Of a DNA stretch of 64,000 bases, positions 32,871 through 41,384 are shown piece by piece (positions within the stretch are counted from its first letter, which is position 1; each line of letters starts with the position of its first letter). Location of the stretch: assembly GCF_000184345.1 (NCBI RefSeq), contig NC_017583.1:372001-436000 (forward strand). The letters run 5' to 3'. Both the position numbers and the translations under genes were made by a program. The stretch is from Spirochaeta thermophila DSM 6578. Lineage in GTDB: Bacteria > Spirochaetota > Spirochaetia > Winmispirales > Winmispiraceae. The notes beneath the pieces are model-generated. The model was not told the DNA's origin. It saw only the letters and a program-made list of their open reading frames with translations, and searched no databases.

Positions 32871-34139
32871 TCACCCCGTGCGGTGCGCTTCGAGGAGGGA
32901 GAAGAACTCCGGAAAGGTCACCTCCGTCGCCTCCGCCCCCTCTATGGTGACCGGAGCCCGTGCCGCAAGAGCCCCCACGGCCAAGGCCATGGCCACCCGG
33001 TGGTCGTCGTGGCTCGAGACGATTCCGCCGGTGAGCGGGCAGGGACCGTGGATGAGGAGCCCGTCGGGGAGCTCTTCCACGCGCGCTCCGAGGCGCGAAA
33101 GCTCCTGCGCCATCACCGCAATCCTGTCGGTCTCCTTGAGCCGCGTGTGGGCCGCGTTGTAGAGCCGTGTGGTGCCTTCCGCATAGCAGGCGGTCACGGC
33201 GAGTGCGGGGAGGGCGTCGGGGATGCGCGTCATGTCCACCTTGGTGGCGGAGAGCGGCCCACCCGTGATGGTCACCTCCCTCCTTTCCGGGGACACCTCC
33301 ACCGTGCAGCCCATACGCTCGAGGATGTCGAGCACCTCTCTGTCACCCTGAGGATCGTCCGGATACAGATTGGTGAGGGTGAGGGTGGAGCCGGTGACGG
33401 CCGCGGCGCACAGGAAGAACGTGGCCGAGGAGTAGTCGCCGGGTATGGTGAGATCGAAGGCCCGGTAGCACTGTCCCCCGGGAATCCTGAATCGGTCATA
33501 GCCCTCCCGTTCCAGTGCCACTCCCTGGGCCTTCAACCACCAGAGCGTCATGTCGATGTAGGGATGTTCGTTGAGCTCCACCACCTCCACCAGCGAATCC
33601 CCCTTCCCCAACGGGCAGGCGAGGAGCAGTGCCGAGAGGTACTGGCTCGTGGGACACGCGATGGAGGTGCTGCCGCCCCGTAGAGGCCCTCCTATCACCA
33701 GGGGGGCGCACCCATTCCCACGCGTGCTCTCCGCCCTCGCACCCAGGTCGTGGAGACTCGCGAGGAGCGGACCCGCCGTCCTCCTCCGCAGCTGCGCATC
33801 CCCGGTGAAGACCGCCCGGCCTCCCTCTATGAGGGCGGCCATGGCCCCCGCCAAGTAGAGCGTGGTGCCTGAGTTCTCCACGTCTATCACATCCTCGGGC
33901 ACCGAGAACCGTCCTCCGGTCCCCTCCACGAGGAGGTCCGCCCCCTCCTCCCTCACCACGGCACCCAGGAGCGAGACCGCTCTCATGCAGGCCCTCGTGT
34001 CGCGCGAGAAGAGCGGGCTACGGATGCGGCTCGTACCCCCTGCGGCTGCGGCTACGAGCAGGGCGCGGATGGTGTGCGATTTGGACGGCGGCACGGGGAT
34101 GTGTCCGGAGAGCCGTCCCGGCTGGACGCTGACCTCCAT
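32871..34139 (-). CDS. aroA: 3-phosphoshikimate 1-carboxyvinyltransferase (EPSP synthase)
   Basis: 422 residues. It transfers enolpyruvate to shikimate-3-phosphate in aromatic amino-acid synthesis. Signatures are VPPSKSHTIRALLVAAAAGG, DVENSGTTLYLAGAMAAL (the class I form often has NAGT), GDAQLRRRTAGPLLASL, IPGDYSSATFFL, RLKETDRIAVMAQELSRLGA and SHDDHRVAMALAVGAL. It begins 10 nt after the GGDEF gene, but a TATGAT hexamer 8 nt before its ATG and the absence of a Shine-Dalgarno suggest its own, nearly leaderless transcript. Confidence 0.96.
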   Translation of the reverse strand: MEVSVQPGRLSGHIPVPPSKSHTIRALLVAAAAGGTSRIRSPLFSRDTRACMRAVSLLGAVVREEGADLLVEGTGGRFSVPEDVIDVENSGTTLYLAGAMAALIEGGRAVFTGDAQLRRRTAGPLLASLHDLGARAESTRGNGCAPLVIGGPLRGGSTSIACPTSQYLSALLLACPLGKGDSLVEVVELNEHPYIDMTLWWLKAQGVALEREGYDRFRIPGGQCYRAFDLTIPGDYSSATFFLCAAAVTGSTLTLTNLYPDDPQGDREVLDILERMGCTVEVSPERREVTITGGPLSATKVDMTRIPDALPALAVTACYAEGTTRLYNAAHTRLKETDRIAVMAQELSRLGARVEELPDGLLIHGPCPLTGGIVSSHDDHRVAMALAVGALAARAPVTIEGAEATEVTFPEFFSLLEAHRTG

Positions 34140-34147
34140 AGGGCCAC

Positions 34148-34153
34148 ATCATA
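34148..34153 (-). promoter_or_regulatory. Candidate -10 box of aroA inside the end of the GGDEF gene
   Basis: TATGAT on the minus strand, 8 nt before the aroA ATG at 34139. The best -35 match (CTGGAA, about 18 bp upstream) is weak. Confidence 0.45.
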
Positions 34154-35159
34154 GGAAACGGACGCAGTTTTTTCCAGAGGCCTTTCCCACCAGGAGGGCT
34201 TGATCGGCCCGCTTTATGTACTCATAGACCGTGTGCGATGTCTCGTCGAAGGTGGAGACCCCGAAGGTGAGGGTCACGTTGTGTTCCTTCCCCGCGAAGA
34301 GGAAGGGGGTCTCTCCCACACGAGTCCTCAGCTTCTCGGCCACCACGAGGGCGCCTTCCTTCCTCGTGTCCGGCAGGAGGATGAGGAACTCCTCTCCCCC
34401 CCATCGGGAGATCGAGTCCTGTCGTCTGAGGCTCTGCTTGAACAGCTGTGCGAGCTTCACCAGGATGTAGTCCCCGCAGTCATGGCCGTAGGTGTCGTTG
34501 AATGTTTTGAAGTTGTCGATGTCGGCCATGATGATGGAGAACGGCGAGCCCGTACGCAGGGCCCTCCCGATCTCGGCATCCAGTCGCTCCTCCATCTCCC
34601 TGCGGTTTCCCAGCCCGGTGAGTGGATCGGTGCGGGCCGACCGTTCGAGCTTCTTGTTGATGGCGAGGAGCTGCTCCTCCACCCGCTTGCGTCGCTCTAT
34701 CTCCACCAGGGCGCGGTCCTTCATCTCCTTGTAGAGTTGTATACGCTTCACCAGATCGGTGACGTCCTGTACGGTGAACACGGCACAGGGAAGTCCCTCC
34801 AGGGATGCGGGGGCGATGGTGGTGAAGAAGAACCGTTCCTGGAGAGGGGCCTCGGGGTAGATGGGGGCGGGTACGTAGAGCTTCCTGTGGAGTTGGGGGG
34901 AGAGGATCACCGGTGCGCCGTCCGTGAAGACGATGTTGAGGAGCACCTGGTACTTCTCCTTCTTGAACTCGGGCAGGAACTCCCGAAGGTCTCTCCCCAC
35001 CACGCGTTCCTCTTCTATACCGGTGAACTCCTGCATCCTGTGGTTCCAGGCGCGCACCTTCCATTCCTCGGTGAGGATCAGGAGCCCCACCGAAACCGCG
35101 TTGAAGAGTTCAGCCGGGAGGTGGAGGATCGTGGTGTCCCTTGTCTCTTCTCTGCTCAT
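34149..35159 (-). CDS. PAS-GGDEF diguanylate cyclase
   Basis: 336 residues, soluble. The N-terminal PAS domain (~15-135: LFNAVSVGLLILTEEWKVRAWNHRMQEFTGI ... FTVQDVTDLV) leads through a coiled-coil linker (~140-175) to GGDEF. DPLTGLGNRR and RWGGEEF (254-258) carry the catalytic signature in its active GGEEF form. The product-inhibition I-site RxxD (RRQD, 245-248) is intact. It should make c-di-GMP under control of its PAS ligand and possibly of the upstream CheY/CheC pair. Its ATG overlaps the CheC-like stop (ATGA). Confidence 0.93.
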   Translation of the reverse strand: MSREETRDTTILHLPAELFNAVSVGLLILTEEWKVRAWNHRMQEFTGIEEERVVGRDLREFLPEFKKEKYQVLLNIVFTDGAPVILSPQLHRKLYVPAPIYPEAPLQERFFFTTIAPASLEGLPCAVFTVQDVTDLVKRIQLYKEMKDRALVEIERRKRVEEQLLAINKKLERSARTDPLTGLGNRREMEERLDAEIGRALRTGSPFSIIMADIDNFKTFNDTYGHDCGDYILVKLAQLFKQSLRRQDSISRWGGEEFLILLPDTRKEGALVVAEKLRTRVGETPFLFAGKEHNVTLTFGVSTFDETSHTVYEYIKRADQALLVGKASGKNCVRFL

Positions 35160-35776
35160 TTCTTCCGCACGATGCTCTCGTAGTGTGCGTCTATCTCCTT
35201 GAGGAGATGCTGGAACGGGGTCACCTCCATGAGGATGACGATGTCGCCTTCTATGTTGAGCGAGCTCACCGTGAACCTGGTCCTCGCGAGGAGGAACGAA
35301 TACTCCTTGTGGGCCTTGGTGTAGTGTTGGAAGAGCTCTTCGGGCCGTGATTCGGTGTAGCTCGGTACGGTGTACTGAATGTGCGAGGAGAAGAAGTTGG
35401 AGAAGGTACCCATGATGGAGTTGAGGACGATGTTGCCGATCTCCGAGAGCGTGCCCGCCCTGATCTCGTCCAGGTCTTCATCCTCGTCCATCTCCTGGAC
35501 GAGGAGACTGATGAGGTGCTGTGCACTCTGGGGAGGGAAGAGGAGGAAGGCGAGGCCGGTGAAGGCCCCGTCGAAGGGGAGGAGCACCGAGGAGATACGA
35601 TCCCCGGGAAAGGCCGAGAACTCCTTGAGGATCTCCGCCTTGGTGTATATGTAGATCTCCGGAACCTTCAGCTCGATGGGGGCGTTGAGGAGACTGCCGA
35701 GCACCCGGGCTGCCCTTCCCACCCCCATGTTCATGAGTTCCTTGAGGTAGTCCAGATGGACCTCGGATATCTTCAT
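35156..35776 (-). CDS. CheC-like CheY-P phosphatase
   Basis: 206 residues with two CheC-type phosphatase signatures: DYLKELMNMGVGRAA (E13, N16) and LSEIGNIVLNSIMGTF (E112, N115). The two motifs and the length fit CheC rather than CheX. It is linked by ATGA overlaps to cheY upstream and to the diguanylate cyclase downstream. It is inferred to reset the adjacent response regulator. Confidence 0.85.
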   Translation of the reverse strand: MKISEVHLDYLKELMNMGVGRAARVLGSLLNAPIELKVPEIYIYTKAEILKEFSAFPGDRISSVLLPFDGAFTGLAFLLFPPQSAQHLISLLVQEMDEDEDLDEIRAGTLSEIGNIVLNSIMGTFSNFFSSHIQYTVPSYTESRPEELFQHYTKAHKEYSFLLARTRFTVSSLNIEGDIVILMEVTPFQHLLKEIDAHYESIVRKK

Positions 35777-36132
35777 TGGGACACCTCTTGTAAGGCCTTT
35801 TTCAACTCCTCCTCGGTGAGCGGCTTGTTGAGAAACACCTTGGCTCCCAGCTGGATGCACCGCTGCTTCGTGCTCTCCTGGGTGTCCGCGGACACCACGA
35901 TGGTGGGCACGGAGACGCGCCTCTTTGCGAGTTCTTCCAGGACCTGGATGCCGTCCATCCCCGGCATGAGGAGATCGAGGAGGAGCACGTCGGGGCGCTG
36001 GGCCTCCAGCATGGAGATGGCTTCCTGTCCGCCCTCCGCTTCCTCCACCTGATAGCCCTCTTTTTCGAGGATCTTTCGTGCGATCTTCCGGGCGAGAAGC
36101 GCATCGTCGACGACCAGTACCGTCTTCGCCAT
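35773..36132 (-). CDS. CheY-like single-domain response regulator
   Basis: 119 residues. The receiver domain has D9/D10, phospho-acceptor D53 (LLLDLLMPGMDG), VVSADT and the conserved Lys in FLNKPL. There is no output domain. It is first in the cheY-cheC-GGDEF operon. The ATG at 36132 has AGGAG upstream. Confidence 0.93.
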   Translation of the reverse strand: MAKTVLVVDDALLARKIARKILEKEGYQVEEAEGGQEAISMLEAQRPDVLLLDLLMPGMDGIQVLEELAKRRVSVPTIVVSADTQESTKQRCIQLGAKVFLNKPLTEEELKKALQEVSQ

Positions 36133-36163
36133 AGGGTACACTCCTGTGTGAATTCTCTTTTTA

Positions 36164-36191
36164 ACTATAGTCGATTTATCGAAAACTGCAA
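36164..36191 (-). promoter_or_regulatory. Promoter of the cheY-cheC-GGDEF operon
   Basis: On the minus strand TTGCAG (36186-36191), 16 bp, TATAGT (36164-36169). The leader is about 25 nt and contains AGGAG. Confidence 0.6.
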
Positions 36192-36266
36192 GCATTTCCA
36201 TTATAATGTAAACAAAGGCGGTGAATCTCCCGATTCAAAACCTATACTGCGAGTGAGGAGTGCGAA

Positions 36267-37394
36267 TTGAAACTGTCCAAAGGGATCCGCGTGGGGGTAT
36301 CGATTCTCGCGGCCGCGATGGTGCTCTCCGGCGCCCCCCATGTGGACGACCGCTGGGGATTCATCGTCGATCCACCCGAGGGGTGGCAGCTCTCTCCTTC
36401 CGAGAAAGGGGTCTCGGTGACGGATCCCTACCAGGTGGCTTCGTTCCAGGTGGCAGCCTTTCCAGGTCAACGATTCTCCTCCGCCGTGGATATGGGTGAG
36501 GCGTTCTTCTCCTCCCTGGAGGCCGAGGGCGATGTGAGCGCCTTCGCCCCCTACGGAGGGATGCAGGCCATTCTCGCCGACGCCGCCTTCCCGGTGGAGG
36601 GCGGCACCGTGAGAGGATATTTCGTCTTCATCAACGGAGAAGAAGCCGACTACATCCTCATGGCCTATGCGCCCGAGGAGGTGTACGAGAGGTATCACGA
36701 CTTCCTCCTGAGCGCCATCGACTCCTTCGCCCCTTCCAGCGACTGGTATCTCTACCCGGGCCCCATCGGCCAGTTCTACTACCCGGTGGAGGGACCCTCG
36801 CGCACCAGAGTGGACGTCCCGTTCGAGGGGGGGACGCTCGCGTTCCTCCTCGATCCCGGCGAGGAGGATGCCGCTCAGGTCCTCATAGAACGCGAGGCGA
36901 GGGTCCTCCTGGCCTACGGAGATCCGCCGTCGGTGGAGGCCTGGAGGCGCTACTACCGCATGGTGGTGCGCGACGAGTACCCCAGGTTCAGGGATGTCTC
37001 GGCGAAACTCTCCGAGCGGATGGGAGGAGGCGCGTGTGATGTGCCTTCGAGGCTCCTCTCCTGGTTCCAGGGCTTCGCCTTCGAGCGCACGGGCACGCTC
37101 TCCGACCTCAGGGCTCCCATATCGGCGGTGAGGCGCCACGCAGGCGACTGCGATGCCCTCGCCCTCGCGTATCTGATCATCCTCCACCACCTGGGCTATG
37201 ACGGTATCCTCATGGTCTCCTCGGTGTACCGGCACGCGATGGCCGCGGTGGATGTGCCGGGAGACGGTGCGCGCTTTCCTTTCAATGGCGGGACCTACCT
37301 GGTGGCCGAACTCACGGACGACGTCCCCATGGGAATGATCGCCCAGGACATGAGCACCGTGGAGCACTGGGTAGGGGTCGATCTCTTCCCCTGA
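36267..37394 (+). CDS. Exported transglutaminase-like cysteine protein
   Basis: 375 residues. A signal peptide (KLSKGIRVGVSILAAAMVLSGA) is followed by ~190 residues of beta-rich sequence (WGFIVDPPEGWQLS ... YFVFINGEEADYILMAY). The C-terminal domain has Cys in RRHAGDCDALALAYLIILHHLGYD, His in VYRHAMAAVDV and a later Asp/Glu, which is the order of the transglutaminase/protease catalytic triad. It is probably periplasmic. The start is TTG at 36267, supported by GAGGAG 7 nt upstream; TATACT at 36243-36248 may be its -10. It is divergent from the cheY operon and followed by a strong terminator. Confidence 0.72.
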   Translation: MKLSKGIRVGVSILAAAMVLSGAPHVDDRWGFIVDPPEGWQLSPSEKGVSVTDPYQVASFQVAAFPGQRFSSAVDMGEAFFSSLEAEGDVSAFAPYGGMQAILADAAFPVEGGTVRGYFVFINGEEADYILMAYAPEEVYERYHDFLLSAIDSFAPSSDWYLYPGPIGQFYYPVEGPSRTRVDVPFEGGTLAFLLDPGEEDAAQVLIEREARVLLAYGDPPSVEAWRRYYRMVVRDEYPRFRDVSAKLSERMGGGACDVPSRLLSWFQGFAFERTGTLSDLRAPISAVRRHAGDCDALALAYLIILHHLGYDGILMVSSVYRHAMAAVDVPGDGARFPFNGGTYLVAELTDDVPMGMIAQDMSTVEHWVGVDLFP

Positions 37395-37432
37395 GTGCCT
37401 GCCGGCCATCCCCGGCGGGATGAACCGCCCGG

Positions 37433-37466
37433 AACCCCCGACGAGGACGTCGGGGGTTGTCTTTTT
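37433..37466 (+). terminator. Intrinsic terminator after the transglutaminase-like gene
   Basis: AACCCCCGACG and CGTCGGGGGTT form an 11-bp stem with an AGGA loop, followed by GTCTTTTT. Confidence 0.88.
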
Positions 37467-37532
37467 CGGCAAGGAGAAGTAATCTTAAAAGAGGGGAAAA
37501 TAGAGGAAAATAGCCCCTTTTGGAGGATTTTT

Positions 37533-38234
37533 ATGCTTGATGAATATCCTCCCATCCTCACCACCGAGGAAGTGGCGCGCATCCTCAGGCTCAGCGAACG
37601 CACGGTGCTCAAGTTCGCCCGTGAGGGGACCATCCCCGCCATGAAGGTGGGGGGACAGTTCCGTTTCAGCAGGGACAAGCTCGCCGAGTGGATCGAGAGA
37701 CAGATGGCGGGCGGTGAGTTCGCCCTGTGGGAGCGTCTTCCCCAGTGGCACGGAGGGGTGGCGGAACTCCTCTCGCCCGAGTGCGTGCTGACGGGATTCT
37801 CGGCGACAAGAGAAGAGGAAGCCTTCCAGAAGATGGTGGACGCGGCCTTCAGGGCCGGGAGGGTGAAGGATCCGGAGGAGCTCGTGCGCCTCGTGCTCAT
37901 ACGGGAGCGCCAGTGCTCCACGGTGATGCGGCCGGGGGTCGCCTTCCCGCACCCCCGCGCCGTGGGCCCCGAGGTGGTGCCGGAGTACGCGCTCGTGCTC
38001 GCCATAAGCCCCGAGGGTGTGCCTTTCAGCGATGCACCGGGGGACGGCGACGTACACTTCATCGCACTCTTCGCCATCCCCAGTCTGCAGCTTCACCTGA
38101 AGATCCTCGCGGCCCTGGGGGAACTCTTCTCCCATGAAGAAGTGCAGGAGAGGCTCCTCTCTGCACGCAGCCCCCAGGAGGTGATCTCCCATATCACCTC
38201 GTACGAGAAGGAGAGGGAGAAAGATGACGTTTAG
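37533..38234 (+). CDS. Excisionase/MerR-type HTH fused to a PTS EIIA (fructose/Ntr) domain
   Basis: 233 residues. Residues ~8-57 (ILTTEEVARILRLSERTVLKFAREGTIPAMKVGGQFRF) form an excisionase-type winged helix. Residues ~80-225 form a PTS_EIIA_2 domain with the phospho-acceptor His in GVAFPH (H140). TGGAGGA precedes the ATG at 37533. The fusion implies that phosphorylation by HPr or NPr controls DNA binding or an interaction. It overlaps the second EIIA gene by 11 nt; no sugar-permease EIIB/EIIC is present, so the role is regulatory rather than transport. Confidence 0.85.
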   Translation: MLDEYPPILTTEEVARILRLSERTVLKFAREGTIPAMKVGGQFRFSRDKLAEWIERQMAGGEFALWERLPQWHGGVAELLSPECVLTGFSATREEEAFQKMVDAAFRAGRVKDPEELVRLVLIRERQCSTVMRPGVAFPHPRAVGPEVVPEYALVLAISPEGVPFSDAPGDGDVHFIALFAIPSLQLHLKILAALGELFSHEEVQERLLSARSPQEVISHITSYEKEREKDDV

Positions 38235-38679
38235 CAGGTATCTCTCACACGACAGGGTGGTCTTCCTGTCTGCGCGATCCAAGGACGAGGCCCTCAAAGC
38301 CCTCGTCTCCCGGCTCGCGGGTGCGGTCTCACCCTTCGAACCCGATGACCTCCTCGAGAGGCTCCACGAACGTGAGGGCCTCATGAGTACGGGCATCGGC
38401 CTCGGCATAGGGGTCCCCCACCTCCGCTACAAGGGAGTGAAGGAACCCTGTATCGTCATAGGCCTGCAACCGCAGGGAATCGAGGACTACGAGAGCATGG
38501 ACGGTGAGCCGGTGAAGATCCTGGTGCTCATCCTCGTAGGAGAGGGCCAGCACCGCGAGTATCTCCGCATCCTCTCGGGAGTGGTGAAGGCCCTCAAGAG
38601 AGAAGAGGTGCGAAAGGCCCTCCTTTCGGCCCGCTCCCCCGAGGAAGTGGTGGATGTCCTGAAGCGGGAGGACGACTGA
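38224..38679 (+). CDS. PTS EIIA (fructose/Ntr-type) protein
   Basis: 151 residues: a stand-alone EIIA_2 domain with phospho-His H66 in GIGVPHLRY, and LLSARSPEEVVDVL at the C-terminus as in EIIA-Ntr. It lies between an HTH-EIIA gene and a cation antiporter, overlapping both neighbours. EIIA-Ntr is known to regulate potassium transport in other bacteria, so regulation of the antiporter is a reasonable inference. Confidence 0.88.
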   Translation: MTFSRYLSHDRVVFLSARSKDEALKALVSRLAGAVSPFEPDDLLERLHEREGLMSTGIGLGIGVPHLRYKGVKEPCIVIGLQPQGIEDYESMDGEPVKILVLILVGEGQHREYLRILSGVVKALKREEVRKALLSARSPEEVVDVLKREDD

Positions 38680-40352
38680 TGGAGGTGTTCCACGATCTGG
38701 TCTCACGTATCTCCGTCGAACAGCTCAACGTCCTCCTCCTTCTGGGCGTGGTCCTCTTCGGCGGCACCATCGGGGCCGTGTACTTCAAGAAGGCACGCAT
38801 CCCCCAGGTCATCGCCTACATCCTCCTGGGCATCCTCGTGGGGAAGAGCGGCCTGCGGCTCTTCTCCGAAGACTTCCTCTCCTCGTTCGAACCGTTCAAC
38901 TACCTCGCCCTGGGGCTCATCAGCTTCGCCCTGGGCGGCGAACTCGACCTCTCGCTCCTCAAGAAACACGGGAAGGTCCTCACCTGGGTCCTCTTCCTCG
39001 AGGTCTTCGGCGCCTTCATCATGGTGGGCACCGGCTTCTTCCTCCTCGGACGACTCTTCTTCGATCCGACGACCTCGCTGGTGATCGCCCTGCTCGCCGG
39101 GTCCATCTCTTCGGCCACGGCCGCAGCCGGCACCACCGACGTGGTGTGGGAATACCGGGCGAAAGGCGTGCTCACCACCACCCTTCTGGGGATCATTGCC
39201 CTCGATGACGTGCTCGCCCTTCTCCTTTTTGCGATAACCTCCAGTATCTCCTTTGCACTTATGGGGGTTTCCGCCAACCTCGTTGTAACTATAGGCCGAC
39301 CCTTCTATGAGATAGGAGGAGCTACTCTGCTCGGTTGGGTGGCAGCATGGCTCCTCTCTCGACAGCTCGCACAATACACCGAAGAGGAGCGTATCTTTGT
39401 GTTCACCACCGGCATGGTCGTGTTGGTCTTGGGCCTCTCCCTTGCCCTCGACCTCGACATGCTCATGGCCGCCACCGTGATGGGGTTTGCCCTGCGCCAG
39501 TATGCGCCGCGCAAGACCGAGGTCATCCTCCGGCTCCTCGAGAAGTTCGCAGGTCCCATCTACCTGCTCTTCTTTGTCTTCGTCGGTGCGAGCCTCGAGG
39601 TGGCGAGCATCTCCCTCTCGGCCCTTGTGTTCATCGCGGCCTTCCTGCTCTTCCGGATAGGGGGGAAGACGGTCGGCACACGCATGGGCGCCTGGATAAG
39701 CGGGGCACCCGAGAAGGTGGGACGCTACCTCCCCCTCTGTCTCTTGAGCCAGTCGGGTGTCGCCATCGGCCTTTCCCTCATCGCATATCAGCGCTTTCCC
39801 GGGACCATTGGCCAGACCATCCTCGTGGTGGTGACCACCACGGTCTTCGTGGTCCAGCTTGTGGGACCTGCGCTCGTGAAGGTGGCGCTCGAGAAGGCCG
39901 GTGAGGCCGGGCTCAACGTGACGGAGGAGGACATCCTCACGCGTCACAGAGTCGCCGACGTGCTTCCCGCGGACAGGGCCGTGGTGCCCAACACGATCCG
40001 GCTCTCGGAGCTCCTCAGGCTCTATGCCGAACACGACTGGAACGTGTGGGCCGTGGTCGATGCCGAGGATCGGTACCGGGGTGTGGTGGGCTTCGAGAAC
40101 CTGCGCGAGGCCCTCGCCGAGCCTGAGCTCCAGGAGTTCGTCATCGCCGAGGACATCCTCACCCCTTTCCCCGAGACCGTCCACCCCCACACCCCGCTCC
40201 ATGAAGCCCTCCGCATCATGCGTCGCCGCAACGTGGACTTCCTTCCCGTGCTGGACGATCGAGGACACGTCCTGGGCATACTCGAGGAACGGATGGTGCG
40301 CCACTTCGTGAGACGGGAGCTCCTCAGCGCCCAGGCGAGGACAGGGCTCTAA
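38679..40352 (+). CDS. CPA2-family cation:proton antiporter with C-terminal CBS domains
   Basis: 557 residues. About 12 transmembrane helices (residues 15-410) include ARIPQVIAYILLGILVGKSGL, FALGGELDLSLLKKHG and ALDDVLALLLFAI, the acidic pair typical of the Kef/NhaS3-like CPA2 exchangers. Two CBS motifs fill the last ~130 residues (VVPNTIRLSELLRLYAEHDWN and HPHTPLHEALRIMRRRNVDFLPVLD) and would sense nucleotides or ionic state. The ATG overlaps the EIIA stop (TGATG). It is the last gene of the operon, followed by a strong terminator. Confidence 0.92.
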   Translation: MEVFHDLVSRISVEQLNVLLLLGVVLFGGTIGAVYFKKARIPQVIAYILLGILVGKSGLRLFSEDFLSSFEPFNYLALGLISFALGGELDLSLLKKHGKVLTWVLFLEVFGAFIMVGTGFFLLGRLFFDPTTSLVIALLAGSISSATAAAGTTDVVWEYRAKGVLTTTLLGIIALDDVLALLLFAITSSISFALMGVSANLVVTIGRPFYEIGGATLLGWVAAWLLSRQLAQYTEEERIFVFTTGMVVLVLGLSLALDLDMLMAATVMGFALRQYAPRKTEVILRLLEKFAGPIYLLFFVFVGASLEVASISLSALVFIAAFLLFRIGGKTVGTRMGAWISGAPEKVGRYLPLCLLSQSGVAIGLSLIAYQRFPGTIGQTILVVVTTTVFVVQLVGPALVKVALEKAGEAGLNVTEEDILTRHRVADVLPADRAVVPNTIRLSELLRLYAEHDWNVWAVVDAEDRYRGVVGFENLREALAEPELQEFVIAEDILTPFPETVHPHTPLHEALRIMRRRNVDFLPVLDDRGHVLGILEERMVRHFVRRELLSAQARTGL

Positions 40353-40372
40353 CACCCTCCTCAATCACCGAT

Positions 40373-40397
40373 GCCGGCCGCACGGCCGGCTTTTTTT
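40373..40397 (+). terminator. Intrinsic terminator after the antiporter, abutting an IS insertion
   Basis: GCCGGCC and GGCCGGC form a 7-bp stem followed by seven T residues (40391-40397). The last four T residues belong to the target duplication of the IS1595-type element, so the insertion is immediately next to the T-tract. Confidence 0.9.
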
Positions 40398-40401
40398 GAT
40401 A
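40394..40401. repeat. 8-bp target-site duplication, left copy (TTTTGATA)
   Basis: Identical to 42620-42627 on the other side of the IS1595-type element. An 8-bp duplication is the family norm. Confidence 0.9.
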
Positions 40402-41048
40402 GGTGATTACCATTTTTGAGCCACCTGTGGTATAATACCGAAGAGAGAGGTGGCACGGATATGGACGTCGTAAGTCTTTCAACACTTGCAAGCGATAGAG
40501 AGAAAACGGTCTCCTATCTGAGAGAGAAAGGACTCCTCGTCACGTACACCCGGTGTCCCTTCTGTGGAAGTGAGCATATAGGCGAGGTGAGACGAGAGAA
40601 GTACAAGTGCTACCAGTGCAGGAAAGAGTGGAGCATACGACGAGGGAGCATCTTCGAGGGGATGAAGCTCTCCTGGGAGAAGATCCTGTGGGCAATGAAG
40701 CTCTTTGAGATGGAAGTTACCGCCCACAAGGCGGCTTTGCAGTTACGGCTCTCCTATGAGGTGACGCTGAGGCTCTACACATTGTTTCGGAAGGCGATAT
40801 GGGTCCACACCCAGAAGGAGGGGAAGAGCCTGCTCGAAGGTGAAGTAGAGATGGACGAAAGTTATTTTGGAGGAAAGAGAAAGGGGAAGAGGGGGAGAGG
40901 GGCGGCAGGGAAGATTCCTGTGTTTGGGATTCTTGAGCGAGGGGGAAAAGTGCAGGTGGAAGTGGTGGAGCAGGTATATACTGCGTCCCGTAGGAGTGGA
41001 CACGGAGAAATGGTAGAGGTAAGACTGGAATAAGGGAGGAGGACGCAG

Positions 41049-41384
41049 ATGAAGAAGCGGACATGGACCACTGAAGAGAAACTTGCGATCGTCCTGGAAG
41101 GACTCCGAGGCGAACGGCAGATCGCCGAGATCTGCCGGGAACACCAGATCAGCCAGACGATGTACTACCGATGGCGGGACAGGTTTCTGGAAGGGGGCAC
41201 GAGAGCCCTTGCAGACGGCAGGAAGGAGAAGGACACCTATCGAGCGAAGATAGAGCAGCTTGAGAAGATCATAGCGAAGCAGGCGATCCAGATCGAGATA
41301 CTAAAAAAACGAAGGAGCTGTTGGGGAGATAGAGGCAGTGGAGCGGCTGGTGGGGGAAGGGTACCGGGTGAAGGATGCGTGTGA
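41049..41384 (+). CDS. IS3-family transposase OrfA (HTH subunit)
   Basis: 111 residues. RTWTTEEKLAIVLEGLRGERQIAEICREHQISQTMYYRWRDRFLEGG is the HTH_Tnp_1 domain, followed by a leucine-zipper-like helix (IEQLEKIIAKQAIQIEILKK). GGAGGAGG precedes the ATG. An A7 run (41303-41309) lies near the overlap with OrfB. Confidence 0.9.
   Translation: MKKRTWTTEEKLAIVLEGLRGERQIAEICREHQISQTMYYRWRDRFLEGGTRALADGRKEKDTYRAKIEQLEKIIAKQAIQIEILKKRRSCWGDRGSGAAGGGRVPGEGCV

Noticed and set aside
38703-40364. A 553-codon open frame on the minus strand
   Set aside because: Exact shadow of the antiporter gene; no hydrophobic or domain pattern of its own.
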